This document shows, piece by piece, positions 18,790 to 27,870 of a stretch of DNA of 63,598 bases. The translations under genes and the position numbers were made by a program. The number at the start of each line of letters is the position of its first letter. Position 1 is the first letter of the stretch. This DNA comes from Candidatus Zhuqueibacterota bacterium (GTDB lineage: Bacteria > Zhuqueibacterota > Zhuqueibacteria > Residuimicrobiales > Krinioviventaceae). The DNA is taken from assembly GCA_016934825.1 (NCBI GenBank), contig JAFGSB010000103.1, positions 1 to 63,598 on the forward strand, in the 5' to 3' direction. The notes under the pieces are model-generated. The model searched no databases. It was not told where the DNA came from and saw only the letters and a program-made list of their open reading frames with translations.

Positions 18790-19557
18790 TTACCATTCAA
18801 ATTCCATTCCGTCCCCTGCGATTACGGCATTTTTATATTTTTGACAATTTTCGGTTACAATTCCGGTAAAAAACGGATCAACATGAATAAAAATTACCCT
18901 TTTCACACCGGAAAACTCTGCCGTTTTTAAAACGGATTCACTGCTGACATGCGCCGCCTCGCAGATTAGAGTGGAGTCCGGCACAAGTTCTTTTTTAAAA
19001 CAATCCATGGAAGCCACATCACCGGTATAGACCAGTCTGCAGTCCTGAGATTCAACCGTATACCCGAACGCCGAACGCGCACCGGTTGTACCGGAACCGT
19101 CCTTGCTGAAATGGTCCGAAGCCCAGGCGCGGACGGAGAAATTGTCCTCCAGTAACAGGTTTGACGACCGAACTTCGCGATACCGGATGGTAAACCCGGT
19201 ACCTCTATTTTCGGTATCAAGATACATGGCGACCAGCATACGTTTTACGGCTTCAATGCCCTGTTCAGGCATATAAATAAAAAGCGGAGTGTTGCGTCCG
19301 GCCATTTTCATATTTTGAATCAGGACATAAAGTCCCGAAATATGGTCGGCATGCATATGGGTAATAAAAATATAACCGATGTGCCGGGTGAGATCGTAGT
19401 GATTCAGCCATCCCGCGGCCCCTTCTCCGCAATCGAGTAAAATGGCTGTTGTTCCGACCTGTACCAGGAAAGCCGATCCGCCTTTGCCGGGTTCGGCAAT
19501 ACCGGAGCCGGTGCCGATTGTGATAAGACGTCTTTCCAGTTTTAAATTATGATCCAT
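18790..19557 (-). CDS. Metallo-beta-lactamase-fold hydrolase, RNase Z-like
   Basis: A 255-residue MBL-fold protein. The metal motif THMHADH (HxHxDH) lies near residue 80, a LDCGEGAAG strand comes before it, YTGDVAS supplies the bridging Asp, and a late histidine (FIHVDP) completes the site. The overall layout is closest to RNase Z/ElaC-type and related esterase-like MBL enzymes, but RNase Z-specific elements are not obvious. It is the last gene of a TetR-DUF362-MBL operon, 10 bases after the DUF362 gene. The substrate is unknown. Confidence 0.82.
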   Translation of the reverse strand: MDHNLKLERRLITIGTGSGIAEPGKGGSAFLVQVGTTAILLDCGEGAAGWLNHYDLTRHIGYIFITHMHADHISGLYVLIQNMKMAGRNTPLFIYMPEQGIEAVKRMLVAMYLDTENRGTGFTIRYREVRSSNLLLEDNFSVRAWASDHFSKDGSGTTGARSAFGYTVESQDCRLVYTGDVASMDCFKKELVPDSTLICEAAHVSSESVLKTAEFSGVKRVIFIHVDPFFTGIVTENCQKYKNAVIAGDGMEFEW

Positions 19558-19567
19558 TTTTTATCTG

Positions 19568-20728
19568 TCACAATTCATGTGTCGTTTTATTAAACATCCG
19601 GTATATGGTACCTCCCTGCAGAGTAATCGCATCGTGCTGGCACATTTCATGGCAGCAGTAGCAGCGGATGCAGTTTTTATTATCGATTTTCGCGACTTTA
19701 TTTTCAATCGTAATCACATGTACAGGACAGGCATCACGGCAGGTGCCGCAGGCCGTGCATTTGTCCTCAATGATAACAGGGCGCATGGAAAAACTTTGTC
19801 GCATCAAGGGGGATACAATCGCCAATAATCTGTTGCCCGTCTCCCGTAGAACAGTGGACGGCAGTTTGAAATCCTGTACGCGTAAATCCGTTTTTTTCGC
19901 GCCTACCAGTTCGATATCTTCCAGCCTGTTCGGTATTATTCCCCTCTTTTCCGCCTCCATCAGCACCGGGTTGTTCTTCCTGTCCAAACCCATAATTTCA
20001 CCGGCGACAATATCCAGGGCCAGCGGATTTGCCGAGGCCAGCAGCCAGCCAAGATGCCTCGGATTTCCGGCATTGGGGCCCTCCCCTTCCATACCGATCA
20101 CCGCGTCCATAATGGATAACCGGGGTGAAACATAATACGCGAGATCCAGCAGCATTCCGGCAAACAGCGCTTTCTTTTGCAGTTTTGCATGATAACCCGG
20201 CTTGGTGAGTCCCGGGATGACGCCGAAGCAGTTTTTTATCGCTCCCGTCATGCTCATAAAGCCGTGCGTCTTTAGCTTGCACAGGTTAATGAGTCCGTCA
20301 GCATGATACACCGGCGATATAATTTCAAATCGTTTAATCAATTTACCCTGCGGATAGGAGACAACCTGGTAAGACGTATCATAACTGAGAGAAACGCCGG
20401 ACAAGGCGGCGGCATCCGCCATGCCGCATTTATTGTAAACACGTTCAAAAGTTTTTTTGTTGTGCGGGTACCCGGAACCGGCGCTGTCAATGATAACCGT
20501 TTTCGCGCCGATTCTTTTAACCAGCTTTCCGACAGCGGCAACAACCGCCGGATGAGTACTGACATGTTTCTCCGGCGCCGCCGCCATCAAAAGATTGGGT
20601 TTTAATACGATTTTTTCATCTTTATGCACAAACTGTTCCATTCCTCCCGCTAATTTTAACAGTTCGGTCATCTTTTCAATAACTTGCTCATAATTCGGAC
20701 AATGAACGATATATACTTTATTACGCAT
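19568..20728 (-). CDS. DUF362 protein with C-terminal 2[4Fe-4S] ferredoxin domain
   Basis: A 386-residue cytoplasmic protein. The DUF362 domain covers most of the sequence, with KPNLL, HPAVV and a central TGAIKNCFGVIPG motif. The C-terminus holds two [4Fe-4S] motifs, CTACGTCRDACP and CIRCYCCHEMCQ. Such proteins are annotated as iron-sulfur proteins of unknown redox role. The frame is open to a TTG at 20752, but the ATG at 20728 has AGGGA about 10 bases upstream and is preferred. It lies between a TetR regulator and an MBL hydrolase in one operon. Confidence 0.85.
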   Translation of the reverse strand: MRNKVYIVHCPNYEQVIEKMTELLKLAGGMEQFVHKDEKIVLKPNLLMAAAPEKHVSTHPAVVAAVGKLVKRIGAKTVIIDSAGSGYPHNKKTFERVYNKCGMADAAALSGVSLSYDTSYQVVSYPQGKLIKRFEIISPVYHADGLINLCKLKTHGFMSMTGAIKNCFGVIPGLTKPGYHAKLQKKALFAGMLLDLAYYVSPRLSIMDAVIGMEGEGPNAGNPRHLGWLLASANPLALDIVAGEIMGLDRKNNPVLMEAEKRGIIPNRLEDIELVGAKKTDLRVQDFKLPSTVLRETGNRLLAIVSPLMRQSFSMRPVIIEDKCTACGTCRDACPVHVITIENKVAKIDNKNCIRCYCCHEMCQHDAITLQGGTIYRMFNKTTHEL

Positions 20729-20761
20729 CCAGTATTTTTCCCTGTACTTCAATTCTTGCCA

Positions 20762-21379
20762 CTATTCTAATTTTTTTGGTGGTGCCTGCAGGCCGTCAAG
20801 GATCAATGAAACCGTAAATATTACTTCCTCTTCAATTTTTTTATAATCGATATGCGGCGGAAAACGAAAATTTTGTTCAAGAAGAGCCCCGAGTCGCAAG
20901 GCATCCAGTATATTCAGAATATTATAAGCGACTCTTTTTGTGTCGTATTCCCGGTTCATACAGTCCTTTTGACAATATATCAAAATTTCGTTTAAAAAGT
21001 TCACTTCCTTTTTCAGGACGCTTTTGAAAAGATCGACAAAAAAAGGCTGAACATGTGCTATAGTTTCGATTGACAAGTTATGCAAATAGAATAACTGCTG
21101 CATATAGAGAATCTTTTCCCTCAGGTAGATTAAAATTTTATCCCGGCAATTTGGTACTTTATCAATCCTTTTATGCAGATTGTTTAAAAACTCGTCCATT
21201 TCAAGATATATTACTTCGGTAAAGATCGACTCTTTATTTGCATAGTAATAATAAATTGACGTTTTGGTGAGCCCCACCTGCCTGCCGATTTCATCCAGTG
21301 TTGTTTTTTCATAGCCGTAACGGGAAAAACAATCCGCCGCCGCTTTTAAGATCATTTGCTTTTTATCGGATTTAGCCAT
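20762..21379 (-). CDS. TetR/AcrR-family transcriptional regulator
   Basis: A 205-residue repressor-type protein. The N-terminal TetR_N helix-turn-helix covers residues 8-55, with YGYEKTTLDEIGRQVG and the recognition helix LTKTSIYYYYANKE. The C-terminal half is a helical ligand-binding and dimer domain of unknown specificity. It is the first gene of the operon with the DUF362/ferredoxin and MBL genes. Its own promoter shares a spacer sequence with that of the GH172 gene, a candidate operator. Confidence 0.92.
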   Translation of the reverse strand: MAKSDKKQMILKAAADCFSRYGYEKTTLDEIGRQVGLTKTSIYYYYANKESIFTEVIYLEMDEFLNNLHKRIDKVPNCRDKILIYLREKILYMQQLFYLHNLSIETIAHVQPFFVDLFKSVLKKEVNFLNEILIYCQKDCMNREYDTKRVAYNILNILDALRLGALLEQNFRFPPHIDYKKIEEEVIFTVSLILDGLQAPPKKLE

Positions 21380-21405
21380 AATTGTCGCCTTTTAAAATTC
21401 AAACT

Positions 21406-21434
21406 AAAATACGATTTGTTCGAAAATTTATCAA
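21406..21434 (-). promoter_or_regulatory. tetR promoter with candidate TetR operator in spacer
   Basis: On the minus strand the order is -35 TTGATA (21434-21429), a 17-base spacer and -10 TATTTT (21411-21406), about 20 bases before the likely transcript start and 27 before the ATG. The spacer (AATTTTCGAACAAATCG) is almost identical to that of the GH172 promoter at 23826-23854. Confidence 0.65.
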
Positions 21435-21603
21435 GCACTATTTATTCAAAATTTTATATATCTATAAAAATTACCTAAAAAGTGCCGTAAATTAAGTTGA
21501 ATTCAATTTTGTATCGGGGAAATTACATCCTTTGTCGGAACAGTTAATAAAGTAGTGTGGTAAGTTACGTTTTTTTTAATTTAACTATTTATTCGTACTC
21601 CAC

Positions 21604-21649
21604 GTGTTATGCGGATCACTCCCAAATACGGAATGATTCCACATAACAC
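21604..21649. repeat. Long imperfect inverted repeat downstream of GH172 gene
   Basis: Arms 21604-21622 and 21630-21649 pair over about 19 bp with one bulged base and two positions that become G-U pairs in a minus-strand transcript; the loop is 7 bases. A further copy of the arm end (CACATAACACA) follows at 21659-21669. It lies about 30 bases past the GH172 stop, so it could end or protect that transcript, but no U-run follows on the minus strand. Confidence 0.65.
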
Positions 21650-21677
21650 ATTTTAATTCACATAACACAACAGGCCA

Positions 21678-23684
21678 TTATTTTACACGTTCGCAGACGA
21701 TATTTGTCAGATCGAAACCCAGTCCTCCCGATTTTTCGTTCATGCCGACCAGTTTAAACATCAGATTGTTCGCCCCCTGTTCCAGTTCCAGGGTGCCGGC
21801 AATCTCACCCAAAGAGGGCTGTCTGACCTCGCTGTACATGTCCACAACCGGACCTGCCGGGGCCTCATCCAAAAACAACTGAACCTGTGCCTGTTCCGGA
21901 CCTTTAACAATATCCAAACTTACTTTGTATAGGCCTTTTGCCGCAAGTTCACAGGTAAAACTGATAGAGTGCGGTCCGAATTCGGCGGTGTCTCTTGCTT
22001 TCATGGACAGAAACCGTACATTTTTAACGCCCGCCATATCTGCCCTGATCTTGGTCAATGTGACATTTCTCAGTGAAAACGAATAAATGGGCACATTCCA
22101 CCAGACTGCGAACACGATGCGGTTCGGGTCGACTACTTTTCTGTCCGCCGCCTCCGGGAGGTTGAAATCACAGGTCGGCCGCTCCATTGAATACAGATAT
22201 GTCACACCGACATAGTCGTTCAGCAGATCGTTGTTCGTCGGCGCGTGTTCGATGGTCTGTAAAAGATTTTGCCGATAAGCATAGGCGTCGCCCAAAAAAA
22301 GACGGTACGCTCCGGTGCGGCCCAGGTGTTTTTTGTATGCCAGGCAGCCGCTCAACACGAACGAGCGCCGCGTCTCCCAGCGACCCGGAACGTCATACCA
22401 GCCGCCGTTATAAAAATCTTCCGAACCGGTCCCGTGAATGACGAGCTCGCCGTCGATGGTTGTCTGGTCGTCGCCCTCGAAAAAATAGGTGTTGCCGGAT
22501 TCCGGGCCCTGCGATTGCTGCACCACTCCGACCAGATGTCCGCGTCCCCGGGTTTCGATAAAGGTAAACGGTTTGCCTTTTGTTGTCGGATTTTCCCGAC
22601 GCCACAGTGCATAGAATCTGCCTTCATCTTTTTCCCGGCCAACCGGTACAAACAAAACCTCCGCCTCAACCGGCAGGTCTTTGTCCGGTTCCTCTTCGGC
22701 GAATAATTCAATCCGCGCCGACTTTTCAAACGGCATCGGAAAATAGCAATAGTTAACGCCTTCCGCTGTACCTATGAGCAGGGATTTCGCCGCCGGTTCG
22801 CCCCAGGCGTAACCGAAAAAATCTCCCGCCGGGCAGTTGACGGCCGGCTGTGTATCGCCGTCCCAGTAAGCCCGGAGAACAATATCGCGCTTCTTACCGG
22901 TAAAAACTTCCGCGGGCGACAGCCGGATGCCGACGATCCGGCCCGGCTGATCCGTTTCAAAAATGGTCGCCGCTTTCCCGGCCTGTAATGACACTTTTGT
23001 TGTCTTTAATTCGATTTTTCCACCTTCCGGTACTATCCAGGAACTGATGTCCTGTCCGGCCGAACCGAACAGTTCTTTGGCTTTGTCGATATAATCTCTC
23101 TCCAACGGTCCCGGATTGGCGGTAAAGCTCCTGATCCCCATTGATTCGGGATAGGTCGCGTAATTGATCTGGTAAAACTGCATCCTTTCCGCGCGGATAA
23201 ATACTTTGCAGGACTTTTCATAGGGCAGCGGGACATAACTGTAAAATCCTCCTGCGCCGTAACCGACCAGCGGCCCTGGGAAATCGGGGTGCTTTCCCAG
23301 GAACAGATCGCGGAATTTGACCGTGATCCGCGGTTCGGTCTCGCCGTCAAAATAAAATTCCATCACATCGTCGGTTGGCGTCGGCGTCCAGATGCGGTAA
23401 ATCACGCCGGGGCCCTTTAAATCAGCCAGTACCAGGCCGTCCTTTTCTTTGCGGACAAAGGAATACTCGCCGCTAAATCCGTCGTTGTTGCCGCCGGTGC
23501 GGTCGTAACTGGATACCGAACCGACAAAAACGGAATTCTTCATAGCGGCAAGCCGGTCCAGCCGGTACAGTTGTTCGATGCCGGGTTTTACGGTCTCAGC
23601 CGCCTGGGCAAAAGTAACGGTAAACAGAATCAACAGAATTATAAAATATGTATATTTTGAATTAAATTGCTGTCGGGTTTTCAT
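21678..23684 (-). CDS. Glycoside hydrolase family 172 (DUF2961) protein
   Basis: A 668-residue secreted enzyme, with the signal peptide ending near residue 28. It shows two jelly-roll segments and the DUF2961 hallmarks. An early region has GPGVIYRIWTPTPTDD and YFDGE, and a central region has HGTGSEDFYNGGWYDVPGR, whose acidic residues lie in the active site of characterised GH172 members. These cleave alpha-D-fructofuranosidic and related bonds, but the substrate here is open. The C-terminus reads as an extra beta-sandwich. The ATG is preceded by a strong GGAAGGGAG. The transcript probably starts about 135 bases upstream. Confidence 0.87.
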   Translation of the reverse strand: MKTRQQFNSKYTYFIILLILFTVTFAQAAETVKPGIEQLYRLDRLAAMKNSVFVGSVSSYDRTGGNNDGFSGEYSFVRKEKDGLVLADLKGPGVIYRIWTPTPTDDVMEFYFDGETEPRITVKFRDLFLGKHPDFPGPLVGYGAGGFYSYVPLPYEKSCKVFIRAERMQFYQINYATYPESMGIRSFTANPGPLERDYIDKAKELFGSAGQDISSWIVPEGGKIELKTTKVSLQAGKAATIFETDQPGRIVGIRLSPAEVFTGKKRDIVLRAYWDGDTQPAVNCPAGDFFGYAWGEPAAKSLLIGTAEGVNYCYFPMPFEKSARIELFAEEEPDKDLPVEAEVLFVPVGREKDEGRFYALWRRENPTTKGKPFTFIETRGRGHLVGVVQQSQGPESGNTYFFEGDDQTTIDGELVIHGTGSEDFYNGGWYDVPGRWETRRSFVLSGCLAYKKHLGRTGAYRLFLGDAYAYRQNLLQTIEHAPTNNDLLNDYVGVTYLYSMERPTCDFNLPEAADRKVVDPNRIVFAVWWNVPIYSFSLRNVTLTKIRADMAGVKNVRFLSMKARDTAEFGPHSISFTCELAAKGLYKVSLDIVKGPEQAQVQLFLDEAPAGPVVDMYSEVRQPSLGEIAGTLELEQGANNLMFKLVGMNEKSGGLGFDLTNIVCERVK

Positions 23685-23825
23685 CCTATTCTCCCTTCCT
23701 GAGAGTTTATCGTTAAGCCGTTTTAAGCATGTATATTTATTGTCGGGCGCTATCTGAATTGCGCCTGTTTTTTTCCGTATTTACGGGTTGTTAAGGATCG
23801 CGGAGATAATAGAATTTTTCCAACT

Positions 23826-23854
23826 AAAATACGTTTTGTTCGATAATTATTCAA
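23826..23854 (-). promoter_or_regulatory. GH172 promoter sharing the tetR promoter spacer
   Basis: The minus strand reads -35 TTGAAT (23854-23849), a 17-base spacer AATTATCGAACAAAACG, and -10 TATTTT (23831-23826). It matches the tetR promoter in spacing and in 15 of 17 spacer bases. The roughly 135-base leader between here and the GH172 ATG can form small hairpins (CCGTA..TACGG and GGCGC..GCGCC). The remaining bases to 24015 show nothing else. Confidence 0.6.
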
Positions 23855-24015
23855 GTAAAATTTTTAAATATTAAAAACACTCTTATAAAAAGGAATTCTA
23901 ATCAAAAATTATCTTTTATAAATAAACACTCTTTCCAAATTATATTCCATCAATTCGGCATATTTCCCGGCTCCGATTTGTTTAAATAAAAGAAAAATTA
24001 ATCCGCTAAAAAAAT

Positions 24016-25551
24016 ATGCTGACTGTAATTCTGATTATACTATTATTCACAAACTCAGGCTACGTCTTTTCCTCTTTTAAGGAGATTGACCGGTCCGGTT
24101 TCATAAATAATCCGGAAAACGGAACGGACGTTATGTTTTGTGATAATAATGAAATCAACAATCAAACAGAGTTCGGTCCCGGCGGCAAAAAAACAAAATC
24201 AGCCGAAAATCCGGACAAACCGGGACGTCAAACCCGGGAAAACGAGATGAACTATGAAGAATGGGCGAAAATACTGGGCGATGTGACCCGGTTGATAAGC
24301 AGGGTCATCCTGCAAAACAGGGTAACGGCAGAATTATCCCGGAATAACGGCATAAAGGGTTATTCCTTTGCCGATTCAAACGCAAAAGTTTTGATTATCG
24401 ATATCTTTTCGGTAAGGGACAAAAAACTTTTACTTGAATACACCGTCGTGCCCCGGCAGAATTTTTCACGGGATGCCATAACCGGCCCGACATCGATCCC
24501 GGAAATGCCGGACCGGCTTTTTACGGTCACGGATTTCGCGGTAATTTTCACTTCCGGTTTCCCGGCGGGTTTGGACTCCGGGGAAAGACAGTATGCGGAA
24601 CAGTTCGATACGGCGTTCAAAAAAGTGGTCGACTATGATCTGGACCGGAGCGAAGTCGATGAAGAAACTCTGAATATACCCGATAATGTCCGGATCATCG
24701 AGGGGCATAACTACAAACATTACGTCGATCTGCAAATCGCCGTACCCGGCAGCAGTCTGCCTGATTTTGCAGGGTGGGCAAAGGTTACAGAAAATAAAAT
24801 GCTGTACCTGAGCCTGATTCCCGATATGGGACCGGTAAAAAACAGCTGGATTGTGCCGGAGACGTTGAAGATCAGTTCATATTACACATCCGTAGAGAAA
24901 GAATTGCTTGAATTATTTGCCGCCGCTGTCGATAAAAGTATAAAAAATCCGGACAATCGGAACCAAATATATACAACCACCAGGGACAGCATGAGAAGCC
25001 TGTTCAGCGCGGCGAACAGTTACGTCAACTTTTTGTTCCATGAATCTGACAGCAGGCTGGCCCGCTGGCTGCTGCTGTCCGAACAGGCCGCCGGACAACC
25101 GGAGCTTGAAAATATGTTCCCCGATTATGTACCGAAAACCACTCCGGATACAGCGATCGATTTTATGCCCGAACTGTCCGCGCAAATGAATCAAATCCCG
25201 GCCGCCAAGCCGGAAAATCTTGTCCGCCTGATCAATTTACTGAAGCATTACCAGGACCGCGCCAAAAAGAATCCTGGGCAGTGGGTGGACGGCAATGTGA
25301 TACTGGGCGCAAATCCGCGGGAATACCGGCCTTCCCCCGACGAACTTCTGGCATCGGAAACCGGCAATCGCCTGCGAACGGCGCTGCGGACAACGCCGAA
25401 TGAACTGGTCCGAAAGCTGATGCGGGAAGAAAAGATCAAACCGGAAAAACTGCAATACACTACATTCACGTTTACACATGTTGATGTGATGGGGTCGGGG
25501 CGTTTCTTTTATGTCGACACGATTGAAAAGGTAAACCTTGAACTAAAGTAA
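24016..25551 (+). CDS. Exported protein of unknown function
   Basis: A 511-residue protein with an N-terminal hydrophobic segment (residues 1-20, signal or anchor). A low-complexity charged linker follows to about residue 75, and then a mixed alpha/beta body with amphipathic helices in the second half (about 290-500). I do not recognise a family and see no catalytic motif, lipobox or repeat. The ATG lacks a good ribosome site. It is followed after nine bases by a small membrane protein and then a 92-residue protein, so the three are probably one operon. Confidence 0.7.
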   Translation: MLTVILIILLFTNSGYVFSSFKEIDRSGFINNPENGTDVMFCDNNEINNQTEFGPGGKKTKSAENPDKPGRQTRENEMNYEEWAKILGDVTRLISRVILQNRVTAELSRNNGIKGYSFADSNAKVLIIDIFSVRDKKLLLEYTVVPRQNFSRDAITGPTSIPEMPDRLFTVTDFAVIFTSGFPAGLDSGERQYAEQFDTAFKKVVDYDLDRSEVDEETLNIPDNVRIIEGHNYKHYVDLQIAVPGSSLPDFAGWAKVTENKMLYLSLIPDMGPVKNSWIVPETLKISSYYTSVEKELLELFAAAVDKSIKNPDNRNQIYTTTRDSMRSLFSAANSYVNFLFHESDSRLARWLLLSEQAAGQPELENMFPDYVPKTTPDTAIDFMPELSAQMNQIPAAKPENLVRLINLLKHYQDRAKKNPGQWVDGNVILGANPREYRPSPDELLASETGNRLRTALRTTPNELVRKLMREEKIKPEKLQYTTFTFTHVDVMGSGRFFYVDTIEKVNLELK

Positions 25552-25560
25552 ATAATCGAT

Positions 25561-25785
25561 ATGAATTATAGCTTGCGAATAATGATCTACCTGGTGCTCC
25601 AGTTGATGTTATTTTTAACACTGTTATTGATATTGTTCTTTATCGTCATGCTTTTTCTGCACGGCGACCAATCTCTCAAATGGCTCGACCGGACTTTGAC
25701 GGGTATAATATGCTATTTTATCTTTATGATTTTAAATATATTTCGAAAAAAAAAGTGGCCCGTGCCGGGAATCGATTATTTTTAA
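25561..25785 (+). CDS. Small two-TM membrane protein
   Basis: A 74-residue protein with two strongly hydrophobic helices (about residues 7-32 and 47-62) and a basic C-terminal tail (RKKKW). The family is unknown. It is sandwiched between the exported 511-residue protein and the 92-residue protein with gaps below 10 bases, which supports a shared transcript. Confidence 0.6.
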   Translation: MNYSLRIMIYLVLQLMLFLTLLLILFFIVMLFLHGDQSLKWLDRTLTGIICYFIFMILNIFRKKKWPVPGIDYF

Positions 25786-25791
25786 GGCAAT

Positions 25792-26070
25792 ATGTATACG
25801 GATAAAGAAATATTAGAGATCATCGACCAAAAAATCACCGCAGATGAAAAGTTGGGTGAACAGGCCGGCGGCAGCGGGCATTTGGGATTTGTCAGTTATC
25901 AAATCAATTATTTTAAAACCCGGCAAATTTCACCGCAGCGGTTAGAGATTGCCTATTCTTACACCGTTTATGTGGAGAGCGAATTTACATATTATCCCGA
26001 CAACCCGCCGAAGCCATACACACATGATAAAAAAATCATGGTCAACCGTGATAAGGTGATTGTAGGCTAA
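25792..26070 (+). CDS. Small soluble protein of unknown function
   Basis: A 92-residue protein, mixed helix (about 5-25) then beta-rich, with several Tyr residues and no cysteine motif. It starts six bases after the membrane protein stop, behind AAGGC. It is not recognised. It is probably the third member of the 24-26 kb operon. Confidence 0.6.
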   Translation: MYTDKEILEIIDQKITADEKLGEQAGGSGHLGFVSYQINYFKTRQISPQRLEIAYSYTVYVESEFTYYPDNPPKPYTHDKKIMVNRDKVIVG

Positions 26071-26273
26071 TAAAGGGGCTTGTTTTTTCCAATAACCTTA
26101 TATATATTTTCGATAAAATAAAATTCTATTGTATAATGTTTACCTGGATCTTTTAGGATTTATATCTATAATTAAAGCTTGCATCGATGACCGGTTATTA
26201 CAAAATTTCTAATCTAAACAATAGATTATAATTCAACAGCGAAAATAATTCATATTCAAACAAAGGAAAGATT

Positions 26274-26843
26274 ATGCGATTAAAACACTATTACATTTTG
26301 TTTTTTTCCGTGGTTGCTTTATTTGTATATTTTTTTCTTATATGGTATATTGATTTTACACACGTGAAAAAGCTCACCCAGGAATTTGAAACAACAAAAA
26401 TACATATCAGTAAAATGGAAATGCTGATTAATAATTTGAGTAATACAGACTTGAATAATCAATCAGAAAATGAAAAGTCCGCATTTCTGATTCCCGGGAC
26501 CAGGGATTATACCACAATAAAATTCGATTTGGGTATATTAACAGTCTCGATTTTGAATATTTTACCTTATGAAAATGGTGTAAAGGTAACACTGCAATTT
26601 GGAAATCCCCTTTCAGTATCAATTGACGGGCTCAAGGCAACCATTGAATTTGGCAGTCTGGATGAAAAAGGACACCCTGTAATCAACGAACTCATATTAA
26701 AAGAAGTCACCTTTAACCAATTACTGAATCCGGGCGCGATGACAGATATCAGTTTTATTTTAAATGACATCCCTTATGAGCAATTCGATTTTTTGAGGAT
26801 CAGCAATCTTTCGCATAATTCAATAAGATTATATAAACAGTGA
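26274..26843 (+). CDS. Membrane-anchored DUF3251 (YajI-like) protein
   Basis: A 189-residue protein with an uncleaved-looking N-terminal membrane helix (residues 6-27), a short coiled coil (about 33-55), and a beta-sandwich domain. The domain resembles DUF3251, the periplasmic part of E. coli lipoprotein YajI. Key stretches are LQFGNPLSVSIDGLKATIEFG and KEVTFNQLLNPGAMTDISF. Unlike YajI there is no lipobox, so a transmembrane anchor replaces the lipid. A good AAAGGAAAG ribosome site precedes it. The function of the family is unknown. Confidence 0.7.
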   Translation: MRLKHYYILFFSVVALFVYFFLIWYIDFTHVKKLTQEFETTKIHISKMEMLINNLSNTDLNNQSENEKSAFLIPGTRDYTTIKFDLGILTVSILNILPYENGVKVTLQFGNPLSVSIDGLKATIEFGSLDEKGHPVINELILKEVTFNQLLNPGAMTDISFILNDIPYEQFDFLRISNLSHNSIRLYKQ

Positions 26844-27060
26844 GTGATAATTTATAATATGATCATAAATTATTTGTATTTTAAACATTTTGGAATAATA
26901 CATTATTAAGGATACATTTACACCCGCCAGAATCGTACCGTGAACCTCATACTCCGTTTGTTCCCGCTCATGAGGTCTATTTTCAATATTTTACTGTTTA
27001 CTAAATTACTACTCTCGCAGCAGGCTTTTGGGAAGTAAATCCAACGAGACAAAAACGATA

Positions 27061-27870
27061 TTAGAAACCGGATAATAAATCCAGCATGTTTTCCCGGGTC
27101 AACAGTGTTATTTCTCTTTCATCTTCAAGAAAAGGCCGGACATCGGTAATGACTTTTGACCACTGCAAATCTGATATTTTACGCCGTAACTCTCCACGCC
27201 AGTTCTTCTCCGTTAAAAACAAACCATTCGACTTTTTCTGACTGAGGGCATTGTTTAACAATTCTAAATTAGGTTCCGGCCAGGACCGGTCACTCAGGTA
27301 CCAGATAAGATCATACAGGTCCCTTCCTTTCGTGTATTCCCGGGTCAGGATTGCATTCAGTTTGCCTGCCAGCATCGAGGCCTTGTCATGATGCTGTAAC
27401 TGAACAGGCATATAGCGCCGGACGATCGTTGTTTTCAGAAGACAACCTTGAGGTGGTTTTGTATCGATTTCCAGTTTAATCGACAACTTTTCATTTCTGT
27501 GAGGAGAAAGGCCGCTATCGTACAGTATATTTTCAAACTGTACAAAACTCGAATGAACTGTCTTTTGGGTATTCAATTTTAGAGAAACAGTATACCCCTC
27601 GGATGTCAGTTCATTACGAATACGGCTTAAATATTTTCGTATATCATACCGGGTTTCCTGATGCTCAAGAGTAAAATCAAGGTCTTCGGAAAATCTTGGT
27701 AAATTATAAAGTAATCTTAAAGCTGTTCCGCCATGTAACGCAAGCAGGATCATTGCACCGGCGCGTTGAAGGGCGCTCAGTATTCTGACCTGCAGGTATT
27801 CACGCATTTTGTTTTTGGCCTGAACCGGATTCTTCTCTTCATTGACCAATTGAAAAAGATAATCTTTCAT
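27061..27870 (-). CDS. abiEii: AbiEii/AbiGii-family nucleotidyltransferase toxin
   Basis: A 269-residue toxin of the type IV AbiE system. Members are nucleotidyltransferases that modify tRNA or use GTP and arrest growth, giving abortive phage infection. The motif HGGTALRLLYNLPRFSEDLDF-like (residues 45-65) holds the GG..AL and D-x-D signature of the fold. A later KLEIDTKPP and DLYDLIWYL fit the family. Its ATG overlaps the antitoxin stop by four bases (ATGA), so the pair is translationally coupled. The length is typical. Confidence 0.88.
   Translation of the reverse strand: MKDYLFQLVNEEKNPVQAKNKMREYLQVRILSALQRAGAMILLALHGGTALRLLYNLPRFSEDLDFTLEHQETRYDIRKYLSRIRNELTSEGYTVSLKLNTQKTVHSSFVQFENILYDSGLSPHRNEKLSIKLEIDTKPPQGCLLKTTIVRRYMPVQLQHHDKASMLAGKLNAILTREYTKGRDLYDLIWYLSDRSWPEPNLELLNNALSQKKSNGLFLTEKNWRGELRRKISDLQWSKVITDVRPFLEDEREITLLTRENMLDLLSGF

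Noticed and set aside
23685-23825. Possible riboswitch in the GH172 leader
   Set aside because: Only small unrelated hairpins are seen. No known riboswitch core could be recognised.
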